64,000 bases of DNA from Thermoplasmata archaeon (GCA_021844945.1 JAKBSJ010000001.1:124001-188000); one strand, 5' to 3'. Shown: positions 31,537 to 41,312, counted from the first letter of the stretch. Numbers and translations are program-made. Notes: generated from the letters alone by a model not told the origin.

Positions 31537-32481
31537 ATGCCGAGCATCGAAGCGCAGGGGTTGACGAAGCGCTACGGCGGCTTCACGGCTCTGGACGACG
31601 CCTCGTTCAAGTTCGAGGGATCGGGCGCCATCGGCTACCTCGGCCCGAACGGCGCGGGGAAGACGACGACCCTCAAGCTCCTGACGGGACTCGCCCGGCC
31701 GACCGCGGGCCGCGGACTCCTGAACGGGGTGGACATCGGTCGGGACCCCAAGAGAGCCTTGTGGGACGTCGGTACCGTGATCGAGTCACCGGAACCGTAT
31801 CCGTGGCAAACGGGACAGCGTACGCTCGAGATGGTCGCCGCGTTCCGAGGGGTGCCGATGCGCGAGGCGCGCGCCAAGATCGAGGAGCTCGCAAGCGAGC
31901 TCGACCTTCCACCGCTGGACAAGAAGACCGGGGCGCTCTCCAAGGGCCAGCGCCAGCGGGTCGTGATCGCATCGTCCCTTCTCAGCGACCCGGGCGTGAT
32001 CATCCTCGACGAACCGACGAGCGGATTGGACCCCGCCGAACGGATCGCGGTCCGCAACATCCTCGTGAAGCTCAAGCGCGAACATCTGATCCTGATGAGT
32101 TCGCATCTGCTGAGCGAGGTCACCGAGGTCTGCGACCGGGCGATCTTCATCAACCACGGCAAGATCCTTCTCAACGAGACCGTCGAGAACATCGCGAAAC
32201 GGGCCGTCGACACTCAGGTCGACGTCGAGTTCGCGGTGCCGATCCACCCCGACCAGCTCGGATCGATCGCGGAGCTCGTGCGGTCGGTCGTCGCCCTTTC
32301 TCCGACCAAGCTGCGGATCGACTACAGCGGCCACTCCGACGCGCGCCCGGAGATCCTGAAGCGCTGCGTCGCGGTCGGGCCGGTCCTATCCTACGCGAGC
32401 GCGACCTTGGTCCTGGAGGACGCCTACCTCCAACTGATCGGAGGCGGGGTCGCCGGGGCCAACCACCTCGCCGAAGACTGA
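31537..32481 (+). CDS. ABC-2 type ATP-binding protein
   Basis: A 314-residue ATPase. Walker A is GPNGAGKTT (about residues 37-45), the signature LSKGQRQRV (SKGQ in place of SGGQ), Walker B VIILDEPTSGLDP, and the H-loop MSSHLLSEV. The last 90 residues form the accessory domain common in exporters of this class (VDVEFAVPIHPDQL onward). A GGGAGG ribosome site is 5 bp before ATG 31537. Partner of the upstream permease; probably two copies of each form the exporter. Confidence 0.92.
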   Translation: MPSIEAQGLTKRYGGFTALDDASFKFEGSGAIGYLGPNGAGKTTTLKLLTGLARPTAGRGLLNGVDIGRDPKRALWDVGTVIESPEPYPWQTGQRTLEMVAAFRGVPMREARAKIEELASELDLPPLDKKTGALSKGQRQRVVIASSLLSDPGVIILDEPTSGLDPAERIAVRNILVKLKREHLILMSSHLLSEVTEVCDRAIFINHGKILLNETVENIAKRAVDTQVDVEFAVPIHPDQLGSIAELVRSVVALSPTKLRIDYSGHSDARPEILKRCVAVGPVLSYASATLVLEDAYLQLIGGGVAGANHLAED

Positions 32482-32519
32482 GCCGGGTCGGGCCTAGCCC
32501 CCCGACCGCGGTCGGTCGT

Positions 32520-34388
32520 TCACTCCTCGGAAACGGAGCCCCGCTCGGTGACCTCTTCGTACTTGTGGATGACGTCGACGAACGTCGAGTGCGACCACGT
32601 GAGAGGGGTCGCGCTGGCCGGCGCGTTCGACGTCCGGTCGATCTGCTCGGAGAGGAGGCCCGTTGGCGTCGCGTGCTGCGCGACCCATTCGATCAGCTGG
32701 CGGCAACGATCGTTCTCGCCCAGGCTCAGGCGCGCTTCGGCCAGCCAGAGGGTGCAGATGATCCAAGGGTTCTCTTCCCCGTAGTACTGGTCTCCCTCGT
32801 ACCGGGCCAGACCCCCGAGCCCCGGCACAGACAGGCGCTGCTCGATGGCATCGACCACGAGCCGGGCCCGAGGGTCGCTCCACGGAAGTAGCCCGAGCTT
32901 GAGAGCGAGAAGGACGGAGGCATCCAGGCGATCGTCCCGCGGTTCCAGGGTCCGGACAAACCGCCGGAGGCTGGGGTTCCAAAGGTCGGAGATCGCCACC
33001 TCGCGTATCTCTTCGCTCGCCTTCCGCCACTCGGTCGGGCTCTTCCCGATCTCCTCGGCGATGCGCGCCGCTCGCTCCAACGCATGCTGCACGGCGGCCG
33101 TCGAGTAGGTATGGATGCCCTTCACCTCCTCCCAGAGGTCGAAGCTCGGGGCGGGAAGTCCCGTCGTCGGATCCCGGAAGTCGCGGAGGAAATTGGCGGC
33201 GCCCTTGACCATCGGCCAGAGGTCGACCAGGAGATCCGGGTCTCCCCCCCGCTTGAAATGGTGCCAGGCCGCCGCGACGACCGTGGCCGTCTGGTCGATC
33301 TGGAGGAACGGAGGAGGATGCCAGGTACTCCCGATGGCGCCGTCGGGGCAGTGCCGGTGGAAGAAGGATCCGTCCGAGTTCTGGCACTCGCTCGCGAACT
33401 TGAGGAACCGGTCGGCGTACTCGTACAGGCCGGCCTCGTCCATCGCCTTGGCCACGTAGCCTCCATCGCGCCACCAACAGAAGTTGTAGGCATCTCCGCC
33501 GATGACCAGCGAGCGGGTGTCCGGCGAGGCGATGACCGAACCGTTGCGAGCGGTGCTGTGCCGCAAGACGAGCACGCTGGTCTCGTACACCTCGGCGACG
33601 CGCGGGCTGAGGCCTTGCGGGCTCTTGGGTAGGCGTCGCCGCGTCCAGGTGGACCAGAACTGTTCGCTCTCCCTCTGGAAGCGGATGGGGCCCCCCTGAA
33701 CAACATAGGACCGAAGGTCGTGGACCGCTTGGAGACCCTGGCCCATCGCGAGGAACAGGCGAAGCGTGACGTCCGAGGAGGCATCTTGCGAGATGTCCCA
33801 CTCCGCGACGCTATCGGCCGCTCCGTGGGCGATCTGACGCCCTTCGAGCCGGCCGTCCTCGGCGTCGACGTAGGTTCCGCGCAGGCCCTTGAGCGTATGT
33901 TCGCCGCACACCGCCTTGGTGAACGTCGGATCGCCGAAAATCTCGAAGAAGTACCCGCGCTTGTAGTGCGTGAGAGCGGACATATCCGCCTCGACGTAGG
34001 CCGTGTCTTGGTACATCGACTCCGCGATATCCAACGAGTGGTAACTGAATAGGCGCAGCGCGCGAGGAGGATCCGCCTTGATCCGGATCTCCCGAGTCAC
34101 GAGGTCGTGATTCGGGTGGACCGCGTCCTGGATCCGGATGGACAGGTCGGGAGAGGTCCATTGAGACATGGGAGTCCGCGCCGCGTCCTTCGGCCCCCCC
34201 AGAGTGAGGGACATCCCGGCGTCGCGGCGCAGCCACTGGAACCGTCGGGCGCCGACATCGTAGATGCCGATCCGGGCCTCCCGCAGGTGTTGGAACTGAC
34301 CCGGATACGGATAGAACAGCGATCCCCACTCCCCGTCCTCATTGACGCAGAGGAGGACGCGTCCGTTGCCCACCAACTGGGTGATCAC
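32520..34388 (-). CDS. GH15 glucoamylase-like glycoside hydrolase
   Basis: A 622-residue intracellular enzyme. The N-terminal beta-sandwich (about residues 1-240; NEDGEWGSLFYPYPGQFQ) is followed by an alpha/alpha barrel. Landmark blocks are GGDAYNFCWWRDGGYVAKAM, FDLWEEVKGIHTYSTAAV (likely general acid Glu) and TGLLSEQIDR (likely base Glu), then PLTWSHSTFVDV. It should release glucose from the non-reducing ends of alpha-glucans or from trehalose. No signal peptide, so storage glucan is the probable substrate. It is at the 3' end of the leftward glucan gene set. Confidence 0.88.
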   Translation of the reverse strand: MITQLVGNGRVLLCVNEDGEWGSLFYPYPGQFQHLREARIGIYDVGARRFQWLRRDAGMSLTLGGPKDAARTPMSQWTSPDLSIRIQDAVHPNHDLVTREIRIKADPPRALRLFSYHSLDIAESMYQDTAYVEADMSALTHYKRGYFFEIFGDPTFTKAVCGEHTLKGLRGTYVDAEDGRLEGRQIAHGAADSVAEWDISQDASSDVTLRLFLAMGQGLQAVHDLRSYVVQGGPIRFQRESEQFWSTWTRRRLPKSPQGLSPRVAEVYETSVLVLRHSTARNGSVIASPDTRSLVIGGDAYNFCWWRDGGYVAKAMDEAGLYEYADRFLKFASECQNSDGSFFHRHCPDGAIGSTWHPPPFLQIDQTATVVAAAWHHFKRGGDPDLLVDLWPMVKGAANFLRDFRDPTTGLPAPSFDLWEEVKGIHTYSTAAVQHALERAARIAEEIGKSPTEWRKASEEIREVAISDLWNPSLRRFVRTLEPRDDRLDASVLLALKLGLLPWSDPRARLVVDAIEQRLSVPGLGGLARYEGDQYYGEENPWIICTLWLAEARLSLGENDRCRQLIEWVAQHATPTGLLSEQIDRTSNAPASATPLTWSHSTFVDVIHKYEEVTERGSVSEE

Positions 34389-34448
34389 GTCCCCTCCAAG
34401 GCCCGCGTCCGATAAGTCCGAGGGTCGAACTCGGACCGTTCCAGCAAC

Positions 34449-35135
34449 CTACGGCTTCGCCGACGGGGGCGGGGCCATGCCACCGCCGATGGACGGAGGA
34501 AAGCCCGGTACGTCGACCCGAAGCCGCGGCAGCGGCCGCTTCACGCCGGTCGAGGCGATGGTGAACAGGTAGACCGAGGCCGCGACCAGAGCGATCGCGA
34601 TGAGGAACAGCACCAGGTAGAGCGCCAGCGCCGGGATCAGGATCACGGCGAAGGCGAGCGCGATATCGATCACGCCGAGGGCGATACCCAGACCACGTAG
34701 GCTGCCCTCAATCTGCTGGGACGCACCGACGCCAGCGATCAGGAAGAGTCCTTGGAAGAGAAGGCCCAGCCCGACGAACACCCAGATGACCACGAATGCG
34801 AAGCGGATGTCGACGAGAGCGACGAAGGCGAACACCAGTATGAGGACGCCCAAGACCAGTCGAAGTGTCCGCAGCCCCGAAGAGGCCTCGTGGGGGCTCA
34901 TCGCCGCCACAATATCCGAAGTGCCGAGAGCCAATAGGGCGACGACCGCAAACAGATACAGTACGAACGAGGCGAAGTAGCCCGTCCGGAACGCCGAAAA
35001 AAGCAGCAGTGCCGCGAACGCGATCGCTACGACGCCCAACGCACCGTATCCGGTCCGCATTCCGCTCGAAAGGTGCTGGGTGGGGCCCGTCGATGCGGGC
35101 GAGGAATTTCCCGGGGCAGAGACCGTGGCGCTCAT
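34449..35135 (-). CDS. DUF308-like membrane protein
   Basis: A 228-residue protein with a polar N terminus (25 residues), six closely spaced hydrophobic helices arranged as pairs (for example GVLILVFAFVALVDIRFAFVVIWVFVG split over two helices) and a Pro/Gly-rich cytosolic tail. The repeated two-helix units with short turns resemble the HdeD/DUF308 family. Function unknown. It lies between the GH57 and GH15 genes but has its own upstream AT element at 35208. Confidence 0.65.
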   Translation of the reverse strand: MSATVSAPGNSSPASTGPTQHLSSGMRTGYGALGVVAIAFAALLLFSAFRTGYFASFVLYLFAVVALLALGTSDIVAAMSPHEASSGLRTLRLVLGVLILVFAFVALVDIRFAFVVIWVFVGLGLLFQGLFLIAGVGASQQIEGSLRGLGIALGVIDIALAFAVILIPALALYLVLFLIAIALVAASVYLFTIASTGVKRPLPRLRVDVPGFPPSIGGGMAPPPSAKP

Positions 35136-35207
35136 GGCTTGCGAGGGGCCGCCCCCTCTTTCGCCGACGTGCTGGGGTTCATATGAGAAAGGCTGGGCAA
35201 CTTCAGC

Positions 35208-35215
35208 TATTTAAA
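35208..35215 (-). promoter_or_regulatory. TATA-like box upstream of the DUF308-like gene
   Basis: TTTAAATA on the minus strand, about 76 bp before ATG 35135. If used, the mRNA has a leader of about 50 nt. The 200-bp gap after the GH57 gene holds no gene. Confidence 0.5.
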
Positions 35216-35338
35216 AGGTCGGGAACCCAGCCCGGTTGACGAGCCGCGGGGCTCGGAGAACTCCTCCTTCGATGATCGCGGACCCAACTGCATGAAGGGA
35301 AGATGCGCTGGGAGCGCCGAGCTTTCGATCGTTGGAGG

Positions 35339-36523
35339 CTAGGTCGGCGGGGAAAGACCGCGGACCGCGCGCCGGCGCAGGTCGTTCAGCGCGTTCATGT
35401 AGTTCGCGTAGGCATCGTACGGGCTCGTGTAGCTCGAGAAGTAGCGATGAACGTCGGCGTCGGACTCCTGCCCTTCGACGTACATGTAGTAGAAGTGGTC
35501 GCTCGTGAGCAGACGACGCCAGTCCGTCCAAACGGCGTCATCCTTGCCCAGGCGAACGAGGGAGCCGGCCTTTCGCGCGGCTTCGAACGCCGAGCGTTGC
35601 ATGTCGTTGCCCAGCCAGGCGCCCAGGTCGCGTCGCTCGTCGGCCCAGCTCATCGGTTCCTCGACGCTCACGCCCCCGGCGACCGGGCCCTGTACCGCCT
35701 CCTCGACGGTCGCCCAGTGGAAGTGGGGCGCCTTGGCGATCTGGGGCGGGAGGGCCGAAAGGAAGTCGAGGATTCCGGTGGAAGCGGGCTGGTGCTCACC
35801 GAACGTTTCGAAGTCCATGAACAGACCGACCACGTCCCCCGGCGTCTGCGAGAGCCAGTGGGCGTACTTCTCCGCGGTCAGCGGATACTCGTTCCAACCC
35901 CGGTTCGAGAAGCGGAAGGCAATGTCATCGCTCAAGCGATAGTTACGTAGGAGCACCCGGACGCCCCGCGTCCTCGATTCGTAGAGATAGTTGGGAGATC
36001 GGTTGCCCAGCGCGCCCTCCCATCCCTCTGCCAGAACCCCCTGGAAGCCGAGCTGACCGGCGAAATGGGCGATCGCATCTGAGTAGACCAGCTCGGTCAT
36101 CCGCATCACCTTCGGTAGAACGCCGAACACCTCCCGAAGCTTGCGCAGATGCAGACGCACTTCCTCCTCGAGCTCGGGCGGCGGCAGGAGGAAGGCGAGC
36201 GAGTGGTAGTAGGTCTCCGCGACGAGCGCGACCCGCTCCGACTTCACGGCACTGCGAACCCGATCAAGAACGTCCGGCGCTGCCATCTCCGCCTGCTCGA
36301 GGAACGTGCCCGTGAGCGAGAGGCTGAAGCGAAAGTCCGGGTACCGATCGAGGAGCTCGAGGAGCCGGTCGAGGGTGGGCCGATAGCACCGTTCCGCGAT
36401 CCCGCGGAAGATCTCGAGGTTGCGCGGGATATCGAAGTAGGGCTTTCCGGATCCCAGATCCAGGTAGCGGAACCGAGCGAGGCGCCACGGTTGGTGCATG
36501 TGCAGGTAGAGCGCGAGCTTCAC
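35339..36523 (-). CDS. GH57 alpha-glucan hydrolase/transferase
   Basis: A 394-residue GH57 enzyme. The start VKLALYLHMHQPWRL is motif I (HQP), FSLSLTGTFLEQ is in motif II, GFQGVLAEGWE sits where the catalytic nucleophile Glu of motif III is expected, and MDFETFGEHQP matches motif IV with the acid Asp/Glu. The length is that of alpha-amylase-type members rather than the 500-residue branching enzymes. GTG 36523 overlaps the GT4 gene (GTGA), giving a coupled synthase/hydrolase pair often found in archaeal glycogen loci. Confidence 0.87.
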   Translation of the reverse strand: MKLALYLHMHQPWRLARFRYLDLGSGKPYFDIPRNLEIFRGIAERCYRPTLDRLLELLDRYPDFRFSLSLTGTFLEQAEMAAPDVLDRVRSAVKSERVALVAETYYHSLAFLLPPPELEEEVRLHLRKLREVFGVLPKVMRMTELVYSDAIAHFAGQLGFQGVLAEGWEGALGNRSPNYLYESRTRGVRVLLRNYRLSDDIAFRFSNRGWNEYPLTAEKYAHWLSQTPGDVVGLFMDFETFGEHQPASTGILDFLSALPPQIAKAPHFHWATVEEAVQGPVAGGVSVEEPMSWADERRDLGAWLGNDMQRSAFEAARKAGSLVRLGKDDAVWTDWRRLLTSDHFYYMYVEGQESDADVHRYFSSYTSPYDAYANYMNALNDLRRRAVRGLSPPT

Positions 36524-37896
36524 CGACCCCCCCGGTACTCCCGGATCGCCTCGCGGTACACCTCGACGGTCTGGCGCGCCCGGTCCGGCCAACCTTCCTG
36601 TGTCGCTTCGCGTTGCGCATGCTCGCTCATCTCTTCGCGCAAGGGCGCGTATTCGAGCAGCTCGGCCATCCGGCTCGCGAACTCATCGACGTCCCAGAAG
36701 TCGACCTGGAAGGTACTTCGGATCACCTCGGCAACGCCGCTCGTCTTCGATACGATGGTCGGGACCCCCGCAGCCATGGCCTCGAGGGCCACGATCCCGA
36801 ACGGTTCTACCACCGACGGGAGTACGAAGACCGCCGCATCCCGGAGGATCGCGCTCCGTTCCTCATCGCTGATCTTGCCGAAGAAGAGGACCCGGTCCCC
36901 GATCCCGAGCTGGACGGAGAGGCGCACGAGAGGCGCGTATTCGGGTCCCTCTCCGGCGATCGCAAATCGAACATCGGGGAACTGAGGAGCGATCCGGGCC
37001 GCCGCACGGAGGAACGTATCCGGCCCTTTCATGGCCGTCAGTCGACCTAAGAAGAGGACCACGCCTCCCTCCCGTCGCATGATCGGACCTTCGTCGGGCG
37101 GTCTCACCGCATTGTAGACGACGCGGATCTTGCGGCGATCCGCTCGGTAGACTTGGGCGATCTGATCGGCAAGGTGCCGGCTCACCGCGATGATCCGCGT
37201 GGCCGCGTCAAATCCCAACTGCTCACGATCGTAGATCGCCGTGTAAGGATGTCCGAGCGAGCGATCGAGCTCGGTCGAGTGGATCGTCATCACGAGCGGT
37301 ACGTCGAGCCGCCGGGCCAGGTCCCGGGCACCTTCGGTGCCGAACCAGTCGTGGACATGGACGACGTTGACGCCGACGAGCCGTAGCTGTCCGACCCACT
37401 GATTGTAGCGTTCGATCACGGTGAGGAAGCCGGTCCGCACGCCCTCCTCGATCCGGTAGGTACTCGGATACCCCGGTGGGATGGGGGTGTCGTCATCGGG
37501 GCTTCGAAACGTGACGCCGGGCGCACCATCGTAGGGGAGAGCGAAAGGCGTGAGGAAGACGACGGTGTGTCCGAGGCGAGCGATCTCGCGGGAGATCTCT
37601 TGGCTGTGGACCCCGAGCCCCCCGGTGTGAAACGGTGGGAACTCCCAGCCCACCATCACCACCGTGAGATGCCCGTCGTTGGACGGCGGTGGAACGGTAG
37701 GGGGCGACCGACGCGGCCGAACGGTGCGGGGGGCCGGTCGCGGGCGAGACGCAGCCGCTCTCTCGATCGGACGGCTCGAGCCTCGCGCCCGCGGGTGTTT
37801 GGAGAGTTCTGTCCAAGTCCGGGACTTCGTGCCTGCCGCGGAACGGCGGCGCGGCCGAGCGGCCGGGCGACGACGCGTGCGGCTTCGGCTCGTCAT
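36520..37896 (-). CDS. GT4 glycosyltransferase, glycogen-synthase-like
   Basis: A 458-residue GT-B enzyme. Residues 1-73 are an Arg/Pro/Ser-rich tail; the catalytic region begins at LTVVMVGWEFPPFHTGGLGV, whose GGLGV is the nucleotide-sugar/acceptor loop of glycogen synthases. VNVVHVHDWFG and VVLFLGRLTAMKGPD mark the domain linker, and VEPFGIVALEAMAAG is the EX7E motif of retaining GT4 enzymes. Probably elongates an alpha-glucan from ADP- or UDP-glucose. The basic tail could be partly upstream non-coding; later starts are possible. Confidence 0.85.
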   Translation of the reverse strand: MTSRSRTRRRPAARPRRRSAAGTKSRTWTELSKHPRARGSSRPIERAAASRPRPAPRTVRPRRSPPTVPPPSNDGHLTVVMVGWEFPPFHTGGLGVHSQEISREIARLGHTVVFLTPFALPYDGAPGVTFRSPDDDTPIPPGYPSTYRIEEGVRTGFLTVIERYNQWVGQLRLVGVNVVHVHDWFGTEGARDLARRLDVPLVMTIHSTELDRSLGHPYTAIYDREQLGFDAATRIIAVSRHLADQIAQVYRADRRKIRVVYNAVRPPDEGPIMRREGGVVLFLGRLTAMKGPDTFLRAAARIAPQFPDVRFAIAGEGPEYAPLVRLSVQLGIGDRVLFFGKISDEERSAILRDAAVFVLPSVVEPFGIVALEAMAAGVPTIVSKTSGVAEVIRSTFQVDFWDVDEFASRMAELLEYAPLREEMSEHAQREATQEGWPDRARQTVEVYREAIREYRGGR

Positions 37897-37964
37897 TCCG
37901 TGCTTCCTGCAGAAGGGGACTGCGACGACAGTAGGCTCCGCGCCACTTGAAGGCGGCGACCGTA

Positions 37965-38669
37965 CTACCGCTCGAAGCCGGCCAAGAGCTCGACGATCGC
38001 CTGCCGCGGCCGTCGTGCGAGCGCGACAGCGCTCGCGACGAGGACGCCCTGGCTCCCGAGCTCTAGCGCTCGACGCACATCGCGACGATCATGAACGCCC
38101 GCGCCGCACAGAACGAGCGTGCGGCGCGAAACGCGCCGGACCCGCTCGACCGCGCCGCTCACGATCTCCGGGCGGGCACTGGAAACCGCCCGATCGCCGC
38201 CAATGAGCTCGGGGGGTTCGATCGCGAGATATTGCGGGCGGGACCGAGCGAGCTGTCCGGCCGTCCGCAGGTCGCCGGCGCACACGACCGCCGCCAGCCC
38301 GGCCTTGGAAAGACGGGAGACGATCGCCGGGACTTTCTCGGCGGGCTCGGGGCACTCGGAGTGATTGACCAAACTCCCGCGAACGCCCGACGCCCGGAGC
38401 GACTCGACCACGGTTCGCCCGGTCCGCGCGCCCGGCGGAGACGCGTCGACCTGTTGCGCCAGTACCGGGATCCGGAGGGAGGTCGCGAGCAGAGCGAGGT
38501 CGGGGGCCGAGGGGGCGATCGCAACGTCCACCTCGGCGCTCGTTCCTAACTCCTCCAAAGCGCGTCCGATGCGCAACGCGCCCGGCCCCAGAGCAGTGGG
38601 GTATGCTTTCAGGTTGACGATCAGGATCGGCGCCCCGAGCGGGGCGGCCCTACCGAGCGGCCGCCGCAC
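37965..38669 (-). CDS. tpiA: Triosephosphate isomerase, archaeal short form
   Basis: A 234-residue TIM barrel. ILIVNLKAYPTALG carries the catalytic Lys near residue 21, SLVNHSECP the catalytic His, and YLAIEPPELIGG the catalytic Glu with the flexible loop. VLCGAGVHDRRDV and GVLVASAVALA are the phosphate-binding ends. The length matches archaeal TIMs, which are about 20 residues shorter than bacterial ones. GTG 38669 is chosen, overlapping the small upstream gene by 20 bp; the frame is open further up but without conserved sequence. Confidence 0.9.
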   Translation of the reverse strand: MRRPLGRAAPLGAPILIVNLKAYPTALGPGALRIGRALEELGTSAEVDVAIAPSAPDLALLATSLRIPVLAQQVDASPPGARTGRTVVESLRASGVRGSLVNHSECPEPAEKVPAIVSRLSKAGLAAVVCAGDLRTAGQLARSRPQYLAIEPPELIGGDRAVSSARPEIVSGAVERVRRVSRRTLVLCGAGVHDRRDVRRALELGSQGVLVASAVALARRPRQAIVELLAGFER

Positions 38670-38859
38670 GGGTTCGCTTCGGTCTCGAGCAGATGGCGTA
38701 CTCGTCGCCGTCGAAGAACACATCGCGGTCCGGGTTCTTGCGCTGAAGCTCCGATATCTTCGAAAGCACGTCCTCAAGGGTGGTCGATTCGTCGTTCGGG
38801 TCGATCCGCAAGTGGACGAGCTTCTCCGGACGCTCGGGCAAGTGCCGAGGATTTGCCAT
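38650..38859 (-). CDS. Small conserved-looking protein of unknown function
   Basis: A 69-residue protein starting MANPRHLPERPEKLVHLRID, then STTLEDVLSKISELQRKNPD and DVFFDGDEYAICSRPK, with a basic Ala/Arg tail. The composition and well-formed helix suggest a real soluble protein. Start at ATG 38859; a minus-strand CTTTTATC near 38896 is a plausible TATA element. It overlaps and probably drives translation of the triosephosphate isomerase. No domain is recognised. Confidence 0.65.
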   Translation of the reverse strand: MANPRHLPERPEKLVHLRIDPNDESTTLEDVLSKISELQRKNPDRDVFFDGDEYAICSRPKRTRAAAAR

Positions 38860-38999
38860 GACACTCCGAGGCACAGCCCCTAACGGGGGTTGCAGATAAA
38901 AGGACTTAGCGGGGCCGCTAGGCACCCAAAGCCTCCCCCGGACCCCGGGACCGGCCCGGTACTTCCGAAATCTACGGCTCCTTGCGCACTCGCATCACT

Positions 39000-39007
39000 C
39001 AAATAGC
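39000..39007 (+). promoter_or_regulatory. TATA-like box of acs
   Basis: CAAATAGC about 34 bp before ATG 39038. In the 178-bp divergent gap; predicts a leader of under 10 nt. Confidence 0.55.
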
Positions 39008-39037
39008 GTGTGACGGTGACGCATCCGGGTTCCCTCA

Positions 39038-41146
39038 ATGGCAGCGACCAAGGAAACGAAGCGAGAGCAGACGGAGCTCAGCGAAGCCGAGATTGCGGTT
39101 CACTGGAAGGAAGAAGGATACTACGAGCCCTCACCGCGTTTCATCGGCCAAGCGAACCTGACCGACCCAGACCTTTTCGAGAAGTTCTCCCTCGATCACT
39201 TTCCCGAGTGCTACCGGGCTTTCGGAGACTTGTTGAGCTGGGACAAGTACTGGACCACGACCCTCGATACGAGCAAGGCGCCGTTCTATCGCTGGTTCGT
39301 GGGCGGCATGCTCAACGCGTCGTACAACTGCATCGACCGCCATCTGGCCCAGCACAAGAACAAAGCGGCGATCATTTTCCAGGGCGAACCGGAGTCGGAG
39401 CCGCCCGTCGCGATCACGTATCAAGAGCTCTACGCGCGCGTCAACGAAGTCGCGGCGCTCCTGCGGGACTTCGCCGGCCTCAAGGCCGGTGACCGAGTCA
39501 CCATCCATTTGCCCATGACTCCGGAACTCCCGATCACGATGCTGGCGTGCGCGCGCCTCGGCGTGATCCATTCCGTCGTTTTCGGAGGCTTTAGTGGAGA
39601 GGCGAGCGGGCAACGGATCGCCGACAGCGCGAGCCGCGTGCTGATCGGCATGGATGGCTACTGGCGCAGCGGGAAGATGGTCGATCACAAACCCGCGGCC
39701 GACATCGCCTACGAGACGGCCAAGAGGGAAGGGAAGCCCCCGGAGAAGGTGCTCATCTGGAAGCGGTACAAGGACCGCTACTCCTCCCAGGCGAAACTTG
39801 TCGAGGGACGCGACTACCTGATCGATGACCTGTTGCCGAAGTACCGCGGCGAGAGGGTCGCTCCCGTATCGCTGCCCGCGGACCATCCCTTGTTCCTGAT
39901 GTACACGAGCGGGACGACCGGCAAGCCCAAGGGGATTCAGCACAACCTCGGTGGCTACCTCGCCTACGTCACGGCGATGTCGAAGTACTACCAGGACATC
40001 CACCCGACCGATGTCTACTGGTGCATGGCCGACATCGGGTGGATCACCGGCCACTCCTTCATCGTCTATGGGCCCCTCGCCCTGGCCGCGACGAGCGTCA
40101 TCTACGAGGGGGTTCCCACGTTCCCGGATCCGGGCCGGACGTGGCGGATCGCCGAGCATCTTGATGTCAACATCTTTCACACGTCGCCGACCGCCATTCG
40201 ACAGCTTCGCAAGCTGGGCCCCGACGAGCCGAAGAAGTACCACTATCGTTTCAAGCACATGACGACGGTCGGCGAGCCGATCGAGCCCGAAGCGTGGCGG
40301 TGGTACTACCACACCGTTGGTAAGGACGAAGCGGTGATTGTCGATACTTGGTGGCAGACCGAGACGGGCGGCTTCCTCTGCTCCACGACCCCGGCCCTCC
40401 ACCGCATGAAGCCGGGCAGCGCCGGGCCGGGGGTCCTTGGGATCCACCCGGTCATCCTCGACGAGAACGGAAACGAGGTCCCTCCGGGCTCCAATCGCGC
40501 GGGGTACATCTGTATCCGTAACCCATGGCCGGGCCTGATGGCCACGATCTGGGGCGACCCGGACCGCTATCTGAAGACCTACTTCCAGAAGTACAACAAG
40601 AACCCCAAGTCCACCGACTGGCGGGACTGGCCGTACCTTGCGGGCGACGGCGCGCTCCTGGCCCCCGATGGGTACTTCCGCATCCTCGGCCGCATCGACG
40701 ACGTGATCAACGTGGCCGGGCACCGGCTCGGAACGAAGGAGCTCGAATCGGCGTGCCTGACCGTTCCCGAGATCGCGGAGGCGGCGGTCGTGCCGGTCGC
40801 CGACGATCTCAAGGGCCGGGTGCCCGAAATCTACGTCGCGCTCAAGCCGGGCATCACCGCCTCTGACGAGATCAAGCAGAAGGTCGTCCAGGCGATCGAG
40901 ACTCAGATCGGGAAGATCGCACGGCCGAAGACCGTCTGGATCGTCCCGGACATGCCGAAGACCCGTTCCGGTAAGATCATGCGGCGCGTGTTGGCGTCCA
41001 TCTCGAACTCAATGCCCACGGGCGATACCACCACCCTGGCCAACCCCGAGGTCGTCGAACAGATCCGCGTCAGCGTCCAGGGCGCTAGACCGGCCGTGAC
41101 GAAGGAGGGCCCGGCGGACATCCGGGCCTTCGGCCAGACCGAGTAA
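39038..41146 (+). CDS. acs: Acetyl-CoA synthetase (AMP-forming)
   Basis: A 702-residue ANL enzyme that converts acetate, ATP and CoA to acetyl-CoA, AMP and PPi. The P-loop-like YTSGTTGKPKG is near residue 290, DTWWQTETGG near 430, GRIDDVINVAGHRLGTKELE near 560, and the adenylation Lys is in KTRSGKIMRR near residue 648. The C-terminal tail extends about 30 residues past the usual end. It faces the acetate transporter gene across a shared terminator. Its product PPi could feed the membrane pyrophosphatase at 54.7 kb. Confidence 0.94.
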   Translation: MAATKETKREQTELSEAEIAVHWKEEGYYEPSPRFIGQANLTDPDLFEKFSLDHFPECYRAFGDLLSWDKYWTTTLDTSKAPFYRWFVGGMLNASYNCIDRHLAQHKNKAAIIFQGEPESEPPVAITYQELYARVNEVAALLRDFAGLKAGDRVTIHLPMTPELPITMLACARLGVIHSVVFGGFSGEASGQRIADSASRVLIGMDGYWRSGKMVDHKPAADIAYETAKREGKPPEKVLIWKRYKDRYSSQAKLVEGRDYLIDDLLPKYRGERVAPVSLPADHPLFLMYTSGTTGKPKGIQHNLGGYLAYVTAMSKYYQDIHPTDVYWCMADIGWITGHSFIVYGPLALAATSVIYEGVPTFPDPGRTWRIAEHLDVNIFHTSPTAIRQLRKLGPDEPKKYHYRFKHMTTVGEPIEPEAWRWYYHTVGKDEAVIVDTWWQTETGGFLCSTTPALHRMKPGSAGPGVLGIHPVILDENGNEVPPGSNRAGYICIRNPWPGLMATIWGDPDRYLKTYFQKYNKNPKSTDWRDWPYLAGDGALLAPDGYFRILGRIDDVINVAGHRLGTKELESACLTVPEIAEAAVVPVADDLKGRVPEIYVALKPGITASDEIKQKVVQAIETQIGKIARPKTVWIVPDMPKTRSGKIMRRVLASISNSMPTGDTTTLANPEVVEQIRVSVQGARPAVTKEGPADIRAFGQTE

Positions 41147-41312
41147 GACGAGCGAGCAGGGCGGACGTCCGGGTGTCTCACCCCGACCTGTTCGTGATCG
41201 GGTAGCCATCCCGGGGGATCGCGTAGCGTTCGCCAGGGCGCTTCCTGCCCGTCCGTCTTGTGCGAGGCGCAATCCCGTTAACTCACCGGGCTCCGTCCGT
41301 CGGAGAGAAAGA

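Noticed and set aside
39131-40723. A 530-codon open frame antisense to acs
   Set aside because: No recognisable motif, while the plus strand carries every acetyl-CoA synthetase motif. It is an effect of high GC at third codon positions.
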